The notes under the pieces are model-generated. The model saw only the letters and a list, made by a program, of their open reading frames with translations. It searched no databases and was not told where the DNA came from. Source: Paenibacillus bovis (GTDB lineage Bacteria; Bacillota; Bacilli; Paenibacillales; Paenibacillaceae). Taken from it: 64,000 nucleotides of DNA. Numbering within the stretch: position 1 is the stretch's first letter; every line of letters starts with the position of its first letter. The stretch lies in contig NZ_CP013023.1 in NCBI RefSeq assembly GCF_001421015.2, positions 4,705,001 through 4,769,000 of the forward strand, given 5' to 3'. Of this stretch, positions 8,890-17,553 are shown in pieces. Position numbers and translations under genes: made by a program.

Positions 8890-9684
8890 TCAACCCATTC
8901 CAAAAAACTTCTTAAAGCGAGAAAATGCACTTTTTTTCTGATCCATCTGCATTAGCGGTACCGTATCCCCCAGAATTCGGCGGGCAATATTACGATAGGC
9001 AATAGCAGCTTTGGAATCAGGATTCATTACGGTAGGCTCTCCGGAATTAGCTGCCTTGATGACCAGCTCATCATCCGGTACAACGCCCAGAAGATCAATA
9101 TTCAATACTTGCAGCACTTCATCAATGTCCAGCATATCCCCCGACTTCACCATACTGTGGCGAATCCGGTTTACGATCAGCTTGGGCGCAGTAATATGCG
9201 AGCTTTCCAACAGACCGATGACACGATCAGCGTCACGAACAGAAGCATTTTCAGGTGTAGTCATCACTATGGCCTGATCCGCTCCGGCAATCGCATTTTT
9301 GAATCCCTGCTCTATTCCGGCAGGGCAATCAATCAGGACGTATTCAAAATCCTTTTTCAGTTCCTCAATGATTTCTTTTACCTGTTCCGGTGAAACCGCG
9401 TTTTTGTCTTTGGTCTGTGCGGCAGGCAGCATATACAGCTCATCAAAACGTTTATCTTTGACCAGCGCCTGGTTCAGACGGCAACGACCATCGGCTACAT
9501 CACACAGATCATAAATAATCCGGTTTTCCAGTCCCATCACGACATCCAGATTACGCAGACCGATATCCGTATCGACCAGACAGACTTTTTTGCCGAGGAG
9601 CGCGAGCGCGGTACCAATATTTGCGGAAGTGGTTGTCTTTCCTACTCCGCCTTTGCCTGAAGTGATGACAATAGCCTCTCCCAT
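8890..9684 (-). CDS. minD: septum site-determining ATPase MinD
   Basis: Membrane-associated ParA-type ATPase that positions the division site with MinC. 264 residues. Deviant Walker A KGGVGKTT (11-18), Walker B YVLIDCPAG, and a C-terminal amphipathic membrane-targeting helix KKSAFSRFKKFFGMG. It starts 3 bp after minC with GGGGTG upstream and is followed at once by rodA. Confidence 0.97.
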   Translation of the reverse strand: MGEAIVITSGKGGVGKTTTSANIGTALALLGKKVCLVDTDIGLRNLDVVMGLENRIIYDLCDVADGRCRLNQALVKDKRFDELYMLPAAQTKDKNAVSPEQVKEIIEELKKDFEYVLIDCPAGIEQGFKNAIAGADQAIVMTTPENASVRDADRVIGLLESSHITAPKLIVNRIRHSMVKSGDMLDIDEVLQVLNIDLLGVVPDDELVIKAANSGEPTVMNPDSKAAIAYRNIARRILGDTVPLMQMDQKKSAFSRFKKFFGMG

Positions 9685-9687
9685 GTA

Positions 9688-10356
9688 CTACACCCCTTTA
9701 AACACGTTAAAATCCCGGCCAAGCCGGGCCATATTTGCCATTTTGTCGATCTTCATGATTCCATCCTGCAGATAGGCGAATTCCATATGGGATTCCCGAT
9801 TCTCCCCTTCATCAGGCGGACGACTGATCCGATCCGCAATCCTGAGCTGCGTCGGAGAAAAAAAGGAGGCGGCAATAACAGCATCTTCGTTGCCATCAAC
9901 ACCTGCATGCGCCATTCCGCGCAGCGCACCCAGTATATAGATATCATCTGTACTGATTACCGTACCGCCAGCATTAACATCTCCCAAAAACAGCAGGGGT
10001 CCTTCATGATGCAGCACCTGTCCCGAACGGATCATACCCGTGAGAATTTTCACAGCATTGCGGTCCGGTACTTCCGGCTCCGGTGGAGGCGGTTCTTCAA
10101 AAGAGCGGACGAGCAGATTACCCTTCTGGCTCAATATGTCCAGCAGGGTATCTTTTTGCTCCTCCGTCATTTCGCGCTCACCTGTCCGGATATCCACATG
10201 TACCAGCGGACCGGTCAGAATGTTCTGATGGGTATGTTCCAGCTTAAAACGCAAATCATTAACAAGCTCTTCAAAATCACATTTATCATCAAACTGGAAA
10301 GTTAATCCGTCTTTGATTCCTTTGATTGTTACAAATCTTGAGGCTCTTACAGCCAT
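9688..10356 (-). CDS. minC: septum site-determining protein MinC
   Basis: Inhibitor of FtsZ polymerisation that is recruited to the membrane by MinD. 222 residues: an N-terminal FtsZ-binding domain (1-100) and a C-terminal beta-helix domain, GQVLHHEGPLLFLGDVNAGG onward (110-200), typical of MinC. The pair minC-minD is tightly spaced. Confidence 0.95.
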   Translation of the reverse strand: MAVRASRFVTIKGIKDGLTFQFDDKCDFEELVNDLRFKLEHTHQNILTGPLVHVDIRTGEREMTEEQKDTLLDILSQKGNLLVRSFEEPPPPEPEVPDRNAVKILTGMIRSGQVLHHEGPLLFLGDVNAGGTVISTDDIYILGALRGMAHAGVDGNEDAVIAASFFSPTQLRIADRISRPPDEGENRESHMEFAYLQDGIMKIDKMANMARLGRDFNVFKGV

Positions 10357-10457
10357 TCTTCGGTCACCCCCACCTTACTATCAGTTCGCGCCGGTGGCGG
10401 GAATTCCTGCCTGAACCGCAAATTAAGCAGCATTTTCCATGGCATCATACATTGACC

Positions 10458-10988
10458 TTATTCTTCCTCCGCTGCACGTCTGCGCAGTTTGGCAACCTTC
10501 TCCAGCTGCTGGCGTACCGGCACGAATATGATCAATGCAAAGATAAAATGCAGCAGCAGATTCGGGAACATATAATGTCCGAGTGCCCATGCATAAGGTT
10601 CGCGTGTCAGACCAAATACCAGATAAATTCCGTACAGCAGATGATCCAGCAGCAGACTGCCGATCAATACCACTGTCATCATTAGCGGGTATGGTGCACG
10701 AGGCGACTGGAACAGCAGCCCCAGCACATAGGCCGACAATCCCATGGCAAAGGCATAAGCACCAATCATATCCCCATAAAAGACCACATCATGCAGCAGC
10801 CCGAAAATCAGACCAAGTGCAAGCGCTGTATGACGATGATAATAAATAGAGACAAACAGGATCAGAATATAGGCCAGATGAGGCACAAGTCGTGTATCCA
10901 GAAAGTCGGGTATTAACCAGGGAATAATCGTTCCTTCCCATATAAAGACCAGAAATAACAGCAGCAGCAAAATCACCCGACGCGCCAT
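10458..10988 (-). CDS. mreD: rod shape-determining protein MreD
   Basis: Membrane component of the elongasome. 176 residues with about five hydrophobic segments, starting ARRVILLLLLFLVF. The start codon overlaps the mreC stop (TAATG), so translation is coupled. Sequence is weakly conserved in this family; the assignment rests on topology and on the mreB-mreC-mreD order. Confidence 0.92.
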   Translation of the reverse strand: MARRVILLLLLFLVFIWEGTIIPWLIPDFLDTRLVPHLAYILILFVSIYYHRHTALALGLIFGLLHDVVFYGDMIGAYAFAMGLSAYVLGLLFQSPRAPYPLMMTVVLIGSLLLDHLLYGIYLVFGLTREPYAWALGHYMFPNLLLHFIFALIIFVPVRQQLEKVAKLRRRAAEEE

Positions 10989-11863
10989 TATTCCTGCGTC
11001 TCCTTGGTATATACCACAAATACTTCTTTCCAGTTCTTGAAGTCGGCGGACGGATCGATAGTCGCCGTATTGGTAAGACCGAAGTCACCTACTTGACGAC
11101 TGATTACTTTACCGATAATCATGCCTTTCGGGAACAGACCACCGCTACCGGAAGATACGATTATATCGTCTTTTTTCAGCGGATCATCTTCTTTGATCTG
11201 GGTCATGGTAAGCATACCGGTTGCCTTGTCATAGCTCTCTACCATACCAAAGGACTGGTTTTCCTTGCCGACTGCCGTTGCGGCAATCGCTTTGGAGTTT
11301 GGATCCAGCGGATCCAGTGTGGTGAGCAGCTTCACTGTAGAATGATAATTGCTCGTCTGGCTGACAATTCCGACCATACCATCGAGGGAAATCACCGGCA
11401 TGTCTTTGCGTACGCCATCCTTGCTTCCCAGATCAACAACGATGGTGCCTGTGTCTTCATCGTTATCGACGCTTGTTACATTGGCCACATGCAGATCAAA
11501 CTGATTCTGGGCCAATTGATTGGTTGTAAATTTAAGCTCTTTTTGGAGCAGCTTGTTTTGCTGTACCAAATCATTATAGCTTGCCTGCTGCATCAGATAC
11601 TGCGCAGCAGTTATTTTCAGTTCCTGATTCTCCTCATGCAATTCACCGAGGTTACTGATATCTTCAAAGAAGCCCGCTATGTAAGAAGCGGGCTTGTAAA
11701 ATACACCTTGCACAAAACCGACCGTATCCCGGGCCACTTTTTCAGGCCAGGATAACGAAGTACGGTTGGTCAATGTATATCCCATTAATGCGATGAATAA
11801 AATCAGTCCTACCAGCAGGATAAACAGTTTCTTGTTACCCAGCAGCTTAAACAGTTTCAACAC
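10988..11863 (-). CDS. mreC: rod shape-determining protein MreC
   Basis: Bitopic elongasome scaffold linking cytoplasmic MreB to cell-wall enzymes. 291 residues: one N-terminal membrane segment (about 13-31), a coiled coil (about 75-115) and the beta-rich periplasmic-type domain with VISLDGMVGIVSQ and PKGMIIGKV. The start is GTG or the next codon TTG, with AAGAGGG very close upstream, so it is uncertain by one or two codons. Confidence 0.95.
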   Translation of the reverse strand: MLKLFKLLGNKKLFILLVGLILFIALMGYTLTNRTSLSWPEKVARDTVGFVQGVFYKPASYIAGFFEDISNLGELHEENQELKITAAQYLMQQASYNDLVQQNKLLQKELKFTTNQLAQNQFDLHVANVTSVDNDEDTGTIVVDLGSKDGVRKDMPVISLDGMVGIVSQTSNYHSTVKLLTTLDPLDPNSKAIAATAVGKENQSFGMVESYDKATGMLTMTQIKEDDPLKKDDIIVSSGSGGLFPKGMIIGKVISRQVGDFGLTNTATIDPSADFKNWKEVFVVYTKETQE

Positions 11864-11919
11864 CCTCTTAATTAACGGTTATTCTTCCCTGATAGGGGTT
11901 GACCATAGATGGCCGTAAA

Positions 11920-12954
11920 TTAACGCTTCGAACGGACGGCCGAGCTGCTGCGTGATTTGAACAGATGGATATTTTCCAGAGCTTTGCCTGTTCCGATTGC
12001 TACACAGTCCAGCGGGTTCTCTGCTACGATTACAGGCATGCCTGTCTCGCCAGCGAGCAGTTTGTCCAGGTTGCGAAGCAGTGCGCCGCCGCCTGTCAGA
12101 ACGATACCACGGTCCATAATATCAGCAGCCAGTTCCGGTGGACATTTCTCCAGCGTAACTTTAACCGCTTCTACAATAGCAGCGACCGTATCAGACAATG
12201 CTTCAGAGATTTCATCGGAAGTGATTGTCAGGGTTTTTGGCAGACCTGTTACGAGGTCGCGACCACGAATTTCCATCGTTTCTACTTTTTCAAAAGGAAT
12301 CGCGGAACCGATATCCATTTTGAGCTGCTCGGATGTGCGCTCACCAATCATCAGATTGTACTGACGTTTGATGTACTGGATGATTGCTTCGTCCATTTCG
12401 TCACCGGCTACACGAACCGAACGGCTGGTTACGATACCGCCGAGAGAAATGACAGCAACTTCCGTTGTACCGCCGCCGATATCAACGACCATACTACCTG
12501 TAGGTTCCCATACTGGCAGATCAGCACCAATTGCTGCTGCAAAAGGCTCTTCGATCGTATAGGCTTCACGCGCTCCAGCCTGTTTGGTTGCATCTTCTAC
12601 GGCACGCTGCTCGACAGCTGTAATACCGGAAGGTACACATACCATTACATTCGGATGCTGCGGGAACATCGAACGTTGTTTTTGTGCCTGGCGGATAAAA
12701 TACTTGATCATTGTAGCCGTTGTATCAAAATCAGCAATAACGCCATCTTTCATTGGACGAATGGCACGGATATTACCAGGTGTACGGCCGATCATTTTTT
12801 TGGCGGATTCGCCAACAGCCTCGATCGTATTCGTATCCGTACGGATCGCGACTACGGAAGGTTCTCTAACTGCAATTCCTTTACCTCTTACATATACCAG
12901 TGTATTTGCTGTCCCAAGGTCAATCCCCAAATCTTTCGTAAAACCACCAAACAT
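11920..12954 (-). CDS. mreB: rod shape-determining actin homologue MreB
   Basis: Actin-like ATPase that directs lateral cell-wall synthesis. 344 residues with the phosphate-1 motif [14 protein letters not shown] (residues 8-21), the phosphate-2 motif [13 protein letters not shown] and the adenosine motif [19 protein letters not shown] precedes the ATG. First of the mreBCD-minCD-rodA block. Confidence 0.98.
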   Translation of the reverse strand: MFGGFTKDLGIDLGTANTLVYVRGKGIAVREPSVVAIRTDTNTIEAVGESAKKMIGRTPGNIRAIRPMKDGVIADFDTTATMIKYFIRQAQKQRSMFPQHPNVMVCVPSGITAVEQRAVEDATKQAGAREAYTIEEPFAAAIGADLPVWEPTGSMVVDIGGGTTEVAVISLGGIVTSRSVRVAGDEMDEAIIQYIKRQYNLMIGERTSEQLKMDIGSAIPFEKVETMEIRGRDLVTGLPKTLTITSDEISEALSDTVAAIVEAVKVTLEKCPPELAADIMDRGIVLTGGGALLRNLDKLLAGETGMPVIVAENPLDCVAIGTGKALENIHLFKSRSSSAVRSKR

Positions 12955-12993
12955 AACTTTTAACTCCCTTTCCTCTGAATCTCGACTATTATA

Positions 12994-13683
12994 TTACATG
13001 AAGCCCTGTTCCTTCAAACTTACGAATTTCATATCTCCAATGACCAGATGATCCAGTACTTCAATTCCGATGATTTGCCCTGCTTCCACCAGTCTTCGGG
13101 TCAATGATACATCCTCCGGACTGGGTGTAGGATCACCGCTGGGATGGTTATGCGCACAGATTACAGATGCACTGCTGCATTTAATCGCTGCACGGAATAC
13201 TTCACGCGGATGAACAATAGAGGCATTGAGGCTGCCCATCGACAACGTTTCCTGGGAAATAATATGATTCTTGGTGTTCAGGAACAAACATACAAAATGT
13301 TCTTTTTGCAAATAACGCATTTGTTCAATAAGTAAATCGGCAGCATCACGCGGACTGCGTATCACCAGCGCATCTTCTTTGCCGGTTCGGCTGATGCGTC
13401 TGCCGAGTTCGATTCCAGCTTTGATCTGAATCGCCTTGGCTGTTCCAATCCCTTTGATCTCGGTCAATTCCTCGATAGTAAGGTCTACCAGCTGACGGAT
13501 TGTACCCACCTGCTGCAAAATTCGCGTCGCCAGATGAATGGCCGACTCGTCTCTTGTACCGGTGCGCAGCAAAATAGCCAGCAGTTCTGCATAGCTAAGC
13601 GCCTCGGCTCCATAACTGATCATCCGCTCACGCGGACGGTCTTCGAGAGGAATATCACGCAAACGATATTGTGGCGCCTCCAT
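12994..13683 (-). CDS. radC: RadC family JAB-domain protein
   Basis: 229 residues. A helix-hairpin-helix (about 72-88, IKGIGTAKA) is followed by the MPN/JAB metalloprotease-like domain with CAHNHPSGDPTPS (His178, His180, Asp184). The biochemical role of RadC is unsettled; the old link to DNA repair was withdrawn for E. coli. Placed between maf and mreB as in B. subtilis. Confidence 0.95.
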   Translation of the reverse strand: MEAPQYRLRDIPLEDRPRERMISYGAEALSYAELLAILLRTGTRDESAIHLATRILQQVGTIRQLVDLTIEELTEIKGIGTAKAIQIKAGIELGRRISRTGKEDALVIRSPRDAADLLIEQMRYLQKEHFVCLFLNTKNHIISQETLSMGSLNASIVHPREVFRAAIKCSSASVICAHNHPSGDPTPSPEDVSLTRRLVEAGQIIGIEVLDHLVIGDMKFVSLKEQGFM

Positions 13684-13710
13684 CAGGTATTCCTCTTCTC
13701 TATCGCAAAA

Positions 13711-14319
13711 TTAAGAACCAAGAACGGATATATCAAATTCCTCCAGCATATCGCTGAGCAGCGAAACAGGCAGACCCACTACCGTAAAATAACAACCTTC
13801 AATACGATCCACCAATGTGGAGCCCAGTCCCTGGATCGCGTAGGCGCCAGCCTTGTCGGCCGGTTCACCGCTGCGTACGTAAGCTTGAATCCGCTCTGGT
13901 GCGAGAGGTTTCATATGTACAAGCGTGTGCCGATAACCAGTACTCGTGCGGCCTGTTGTCGTATCGGTACAGGCGATTCCGGTATATACGTAATGGCTGC
14001 GTCCCTGTAAAGACTGCAGCATGGCTGCGGCCTCTTCCTCATTCTCCGGCTTGCCAAATATGCGATCATCCAGCACCACAATGGTGTCGCTGCCAACAAT
14101 AACCGCATCGGCTACCTGTGCAGGATACTGTTCACGCACAGCGTTTGCCTTGCGAAGTGCCAGTTCAGTAACGATACGTTCCGGAGACCAATCTCCAGGT
14201 ACGGATTCATCGGCATCACTGGGCATAATTTCAAATTTCAGCTGTAAAGAGGCCATCAATTCCTTTCTCCGCGGAGAAGCGGACGCCAGTATGATACGAC
14301 GCTGAGATTCTCTACTCAT
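13711..14319 (-). CDS. maf: Maf family nucleoside triphosphate pyrophosphatase
   Basis: Hydrolyses dTTP/UTP and modified nucleotides to monophosphates; in B. subtilis overexpression blocks septation. 202 residues with the signature LASASPRRKELM (11-22), VGSDTIVVLDDRIFGKP and the C-terminal FTVVGLPVSLL. AGGAGAGGG upstream of the ATG. Lies just upstream of radC. Confidence 0.95.
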   Translation of the reverse strand: MSRESQRRIILASASPRRKELMASLQLKFEIMPSDADESVPGDWSPERIVTELALRKANAVREQYPAQVADAVIVGSDTIVVLDDRIFGKPENEEEAAAMLQSLQGRSHYVYTGIACTDTTTGRTSTGYRHTLVHMKPLAPERIQAYVRSGEPADKAGAYAIQGLGSTLVDRIEGCYFTVVGLPVSLLSDMLEEFDISVLGS

Positions 14320-14359
14320 AAGAAAGGCCCTCTCCTTTTACATGTCATCTTTAAATGAT

Positions 14360-14602
14360 TCAGAGTCTGCGGTACAGCCATATCGCGGCTACTACCCCGA
14401 GCAGACTGAGCAGGCTCAATTTGAGATGAAGCTCAATGTTGTAGCGTATTATGTTCAAATTGGCACTGGGAGACCATTCAATGGTTGTTGACTTGGTCAA
14501 AAAAGATAAAATGGCTACAGGCTCCAGCAGTGTGGCGATCCATTCGCCAATCAGCCAGCCCAGCAGCAAAAACAAGATTAATACTCCTGCGTTTTTTTTC
14601 AT
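14360..14602 (-). CDS. DUF4321 family small membrane protein
   Basis: 80-residue protein with two hydrophobic helices (about 6-30 and 60-78). It matches the DUF4321 pattern MKKNxGxLxLFLxxGxxxGExI. Function unknown. It precedes maf by 40 bp on the same strand, in front of the cell-shape cluster. The ATG has CAGGGGAAAG upstream. Confidence 0.78.
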   Translation of the reverse strand: MKKNAGVLILFLLLGWLIGEWIATLLEPVAILSFLTKSTTIEWSPSANLNIIRYNIELHLKLSLLSLLGVVAAIWLYRRL

Positions 14603-14707
14603 GCCGTCTTTCCCCTGCCTTTAATTTGACACCACATTATTATACGTTGATTCTTACAGCAATACAAACAAAAAAGAAAAGAGTTGTATTTTGCTGAAAA
14701 TCCCGTC

Positions 14708-14735
14708 AAAAAAGACTGTCCGAAGACAGTCTTTT
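14708..14735 (-). terminator. intrinsic terminator after murC
   Basis: Perfect 11-bp stem AAAAGACTGTC/GACAGTCTTTT with a 4-base loop, followed on the minus strand by TTTTTTGACGGG. It separates the valS-folC-murC transcript from the DUF4321-maf genes. Confidence 0.85.
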
Positions 14736-14774
14736 GCTAAAATCATCCCTGCCTGTTGCCCTTCAGCAGGAAAA

Positions 14775-16160
14775 TCAGTTGGCGTTATGTGCCGATTCGA
14801 GCTGTTCTGCGAGTGCTTTTGACACTTTCCAGATATCTCCGGCACCCATGGTAATGATCAGGGTTCCTGGTTCCATACGGGATGCCAGTGTCATAATTAC
14901 TTCTTCCTTGTCCGCAATATAGTGAGCATTGCTGTTACTGTTTTCACGGATCAGATCTACCAGACGAGAGGAATGAACCCCTTCGATCTGCTTCTCGCCA
15001 GCCGGCGCATAAATATCCGTAATGATCACTTCATCCGCTTCACTGAAAGCACGGCTGAATTCATCCAGCAGGAAGAATGTACGGGAATAGCGCTGCGGCT
15101 GGAAAATCGCAATAATTTTTTTGCCAGTCGCCCGTGCAGCCTGAAGTGTCGCTTCGATCTCGGTTGGATGATGCGCATAATCGTCCACGACCAGCACATC
15201 ATTTACTTCGCCAATCACCTGGAAACGGCGCTTAGCTCCCTGGAAACGGACAATCGCTGCCGCTACAGCAGTAAAGGAAAGTCCTGCTTCCAGACAGGAA
15301 ATGATCGTTGCCATGGCATTGTATACGTTATGGATACCCGGTACGGACAGCTGTACGGTACCGAGCGTCTCTCCCTGATATTTCATAAGGAATGAAATTT
15401 TACGGTCATCCGGCTGAATATCTTCGGCTGTATAATCCGCCTTTTCATGGATACCAAAAGTAACGGTCTCTCCCTGGATATTCGGCAGCAGCTCACGGAT
15501 ATTTTCATCGTCTGCATTCACAATCGCTTTGCCGCCCGGACGCAACTGACTGAGGAACTGGACATAAGCCGCTTTGATATTGGCAAAATCGCCGTCGTAA
15601 TTTTCCAGATGATCGGCTTCGATATTGGTTACAACAGCAATCGTCGGATGGTACTGCAGGAAAGTGCCGTCACTTTCATCCGCTTCGGCAACGACATAGT
15701 CGCCTTTGCCTGCTTTGGCATTGGTACCAAGGTTTACGATCTCTCCGCCGATAATATATGTCGGGTCCGCATCGCACTCTTCCATCACCAGTGCGATCAT
15801 GGACGATGTGGTTGTTTTGCCATGTGCTCCCGCTACCGCTACCCCTTTGCGTTCGTTGAGCAGACGCGCCAGCATCTCGGAGCGATGAAGTACGGGAATA
15901 TTCAGGCGTCTTGCTTCTACCAGTTCCACATCGTCATCCGCAACCGCCGAAGAATACACGAGCAGATCGGCACCGTGTACTTTCTGTGCATCGTGTCCGA
16001 TATGGATTTGCGCACCCTGCTTGTCCAGCTTGGCTGCCAGCGCGCTCATGGCTACGTCCGAACCGGTTACTTTGTATCCCATCTCAAGCAATACTTTGGC
16101 AATCGCGCTCATGCCATAACCGCCGATGCCTATAAAATGTATATGTTCTGTCTTATTCAT
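14775..16160 (-). CDS. murC: UDP-N-acetylmuramate--L-alanine ligase
   Basis: Adds L-alanine to UDP-MurNAc, the first peptide step of peptidoglycan precursor synthesis. 461 residues: N-terminal Rossmann motif GIGGYGMSAIAK (11-22), ATP-binding GAHGKTTT (about 115), and DDYAHHPTEIEATL in the central domain. It starts 6 bp after folC, so is probably in the same transcript. Confidence 0.97.
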   Translation of the reverse strand: MNKTEHIHFIGIGGYGMSAIAKVLLEMGYKVTGSDVAMSALAAKLDKQGAQIHIGHDAQKVHGADLLVYSSAVADDDVELVEARRLNIPVLHRSEMLARLLNERKGVAVAGAHGKTTTSSMIALVMEECDADPTYIIGGEIVNLGTNAKAGKGDYVVAEADESDGTFLQYHPTIAVVTNIEADHLENYDGDFANIKAAYVQFLSQLRPGGKAIVNADDENIRELLPNIQGETVTFGIHEKADYTAEDIQPDDRKISFLMKYQGETLGTVQLSVPGIHNVYNAMATIISCLEAGLSFTAVAAAIVRFQGAKRRFQVIGEVNDVLVVDDYAHHPTEIEATLQAARATGKKIIAIFQPQRYSRTFFLLDEFSRAFSEADEVIITDIYAPAGEKQIEGVHSSRLVDLIRENSNSNAHYIADKEEVIMTLASRMEPGTLIITMGAGDIWKVSKALAEQLESAHNAN

Positions 16161-16166
16161 TATGTC

Positions 16167-17543
16167 TCACCAGCCCTTTTCAGAATCGGATTGATGCAAA
16201 AGAGTCGCTCTTACATCTGAAATTAAATACAGTGTTCCGGTAACGACCCCAAGATCTTCCCGTTCTGTGCGTGTCTTCAGCAGCTCAAGTGCCTGCTTCC
16301 AGTCACTTTCCACTATAATCTCAACTTCCGTTTTGTTCATGTCCTGCTGTATTTGACGGACCAGTTCGTAGAGTCTGTCCGCATCCATTTTGCGTCTGAA
16401 ATCCGGTTCGGTCAGAATCAGCGTGTCCGCAATGGACAGCAGATGACGAAATACCGGTTCATGCTGTTTGTTCTCCAGCATGCCTGCCAGCATATGCAGC
16501 TTGTTGTACGTATACGTCTGGGGAATACTTTTCACGAGTGAAGCAGCTCCCTCGGGATTATGCGCTCCATCCAGTACGATCGGCGGTTCATCGGATACCT
16601 TTTCCAGACGACCGGCCCAGAATGTATGGCGGAATCCCGACAGCAACGGCTCATCATCCAGCACAAAAGCCATATACTGACGCAGCACTTCCAGCGTCAT
16701 CATCGCGAGACCTGCATTGGCGCACTGATGCTCGCCCTGCATGCCGATCTCGATATCCATTTCACGGAATGGCCCATGGAAATGGAAAGACTGACTGTCC
16801 GCATCACCATGCAGCCGCTCTGCCGTATAATCACGTCCTGCCAGATACATCGTTGTGCGGCACTGCTCCGCTTTGCGGGCAAGCACTTCGATAACTTCCG
16901 GCTGATCCACACTGGTTACGACCGGGACACCCGGCTTGATAATGCCTGCTTTTTCCCCGGCAATCAGCTCCAGCGTATCACCAAGAATATCGGTATGATC
17001 ATAGCCCACATTCGTAATGACCGATACGATGGGATTCACAATATTGGTCACATCCATGCGTCCACCCAGGCCGGTCTCCCAGACGACGACATCCGGGTAA
17101 CACTCTTCGGCATAATATATAATAGCCAGCGCCGTAGATACTTCGAACATGGTCGGAGAACCCAGCTCGGTCGCTGCCATTTCCTGGACGAGCGGATACA
17201 GACGATTGGCTGCGCGAAGCAGCGTCTCTTCGGGAATATCCTGACCATTGTACTGAAACCGGTTAGTAAACTTGGTAATATAAGGCGAAGTAAATGTACC
17301 CACATCATAGCCGGATTCAATCAGTACCCGGGTGAGAAAAGCGCAGGTACTGCCTTTGCCGTTGGTGCCTGCTACATGAATAAATTTCAGTCTGCGATGC
17401 GGATTGCCGAGCAGCTGCATTAGCTGCTCGATCCGCTCCAATCCCGGACGAATGCCAAAAGGAATCAGATTATTAATCCATTCCACCGCTTGTTCGTAGG
17501 TATGTAGAGGGGCATTTTGCCCCTCCGCAGTTTCATATTCCAT
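16167..17543 (-). CDS. folC: folylpolyglutamate synthase / dihydrofolate synthase
   Basis: Mur-ligase family enzyme that joins glutamate to dihydropteroate and extends polyglutamate tails on folates. 458 residues from the ATG at 17543, which has AAGGTGA 5 bases upstream; a GTG three codons earlier is less likely. P-loop HVAGTNGKGSTCAF (about 58-71), the WETGLGGRMDVTNIV motif and the ligand-binding DGAHNPEGA motif are present. 10 bp after valS. Confidence 0.96.
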   Translation of the reverse strand: MEYETAEGQNAPLHTYEQAVEWINNLIPFGIRPGLERIEQLMQLLGNPHRRLKFIHVAGTNGKGSTCAFLTRVLIESGYDVGTFTSPYITKFTNRFQYNGQDIPEETLLRAANRLYPLVQEMAATELGSPTMFEVSTALAIIYYAEECYPDVVVWETGLGGRMDVTNIVNPIVSVITNVGYDHTDILGDTLELIAGEKAGIIKPGVPVVTSVDQPEVIEVLARKAEQCRTTMYLAGRDYTAERLHGDADSQSFHFHGPFREMDIEIGMQGEHQCANAGLAMMTLEVLRQYMAFVLDDEPLLSGFRHTFWAGRLEKVSDEPPIVLDGAHNPEGAASLVKSIPQTYTYNKLHMLAGMLENKQHEPVFRHLLSIADTLILTEPDFRRKMDADRLYELVRQIQQDMNKTEVEIIVESDWKQALELLKTRTEREDLGVVTGTLYLISDVRATLLHQSDSEKGW

Positions 17544-17553
17544 CACGTTCACC

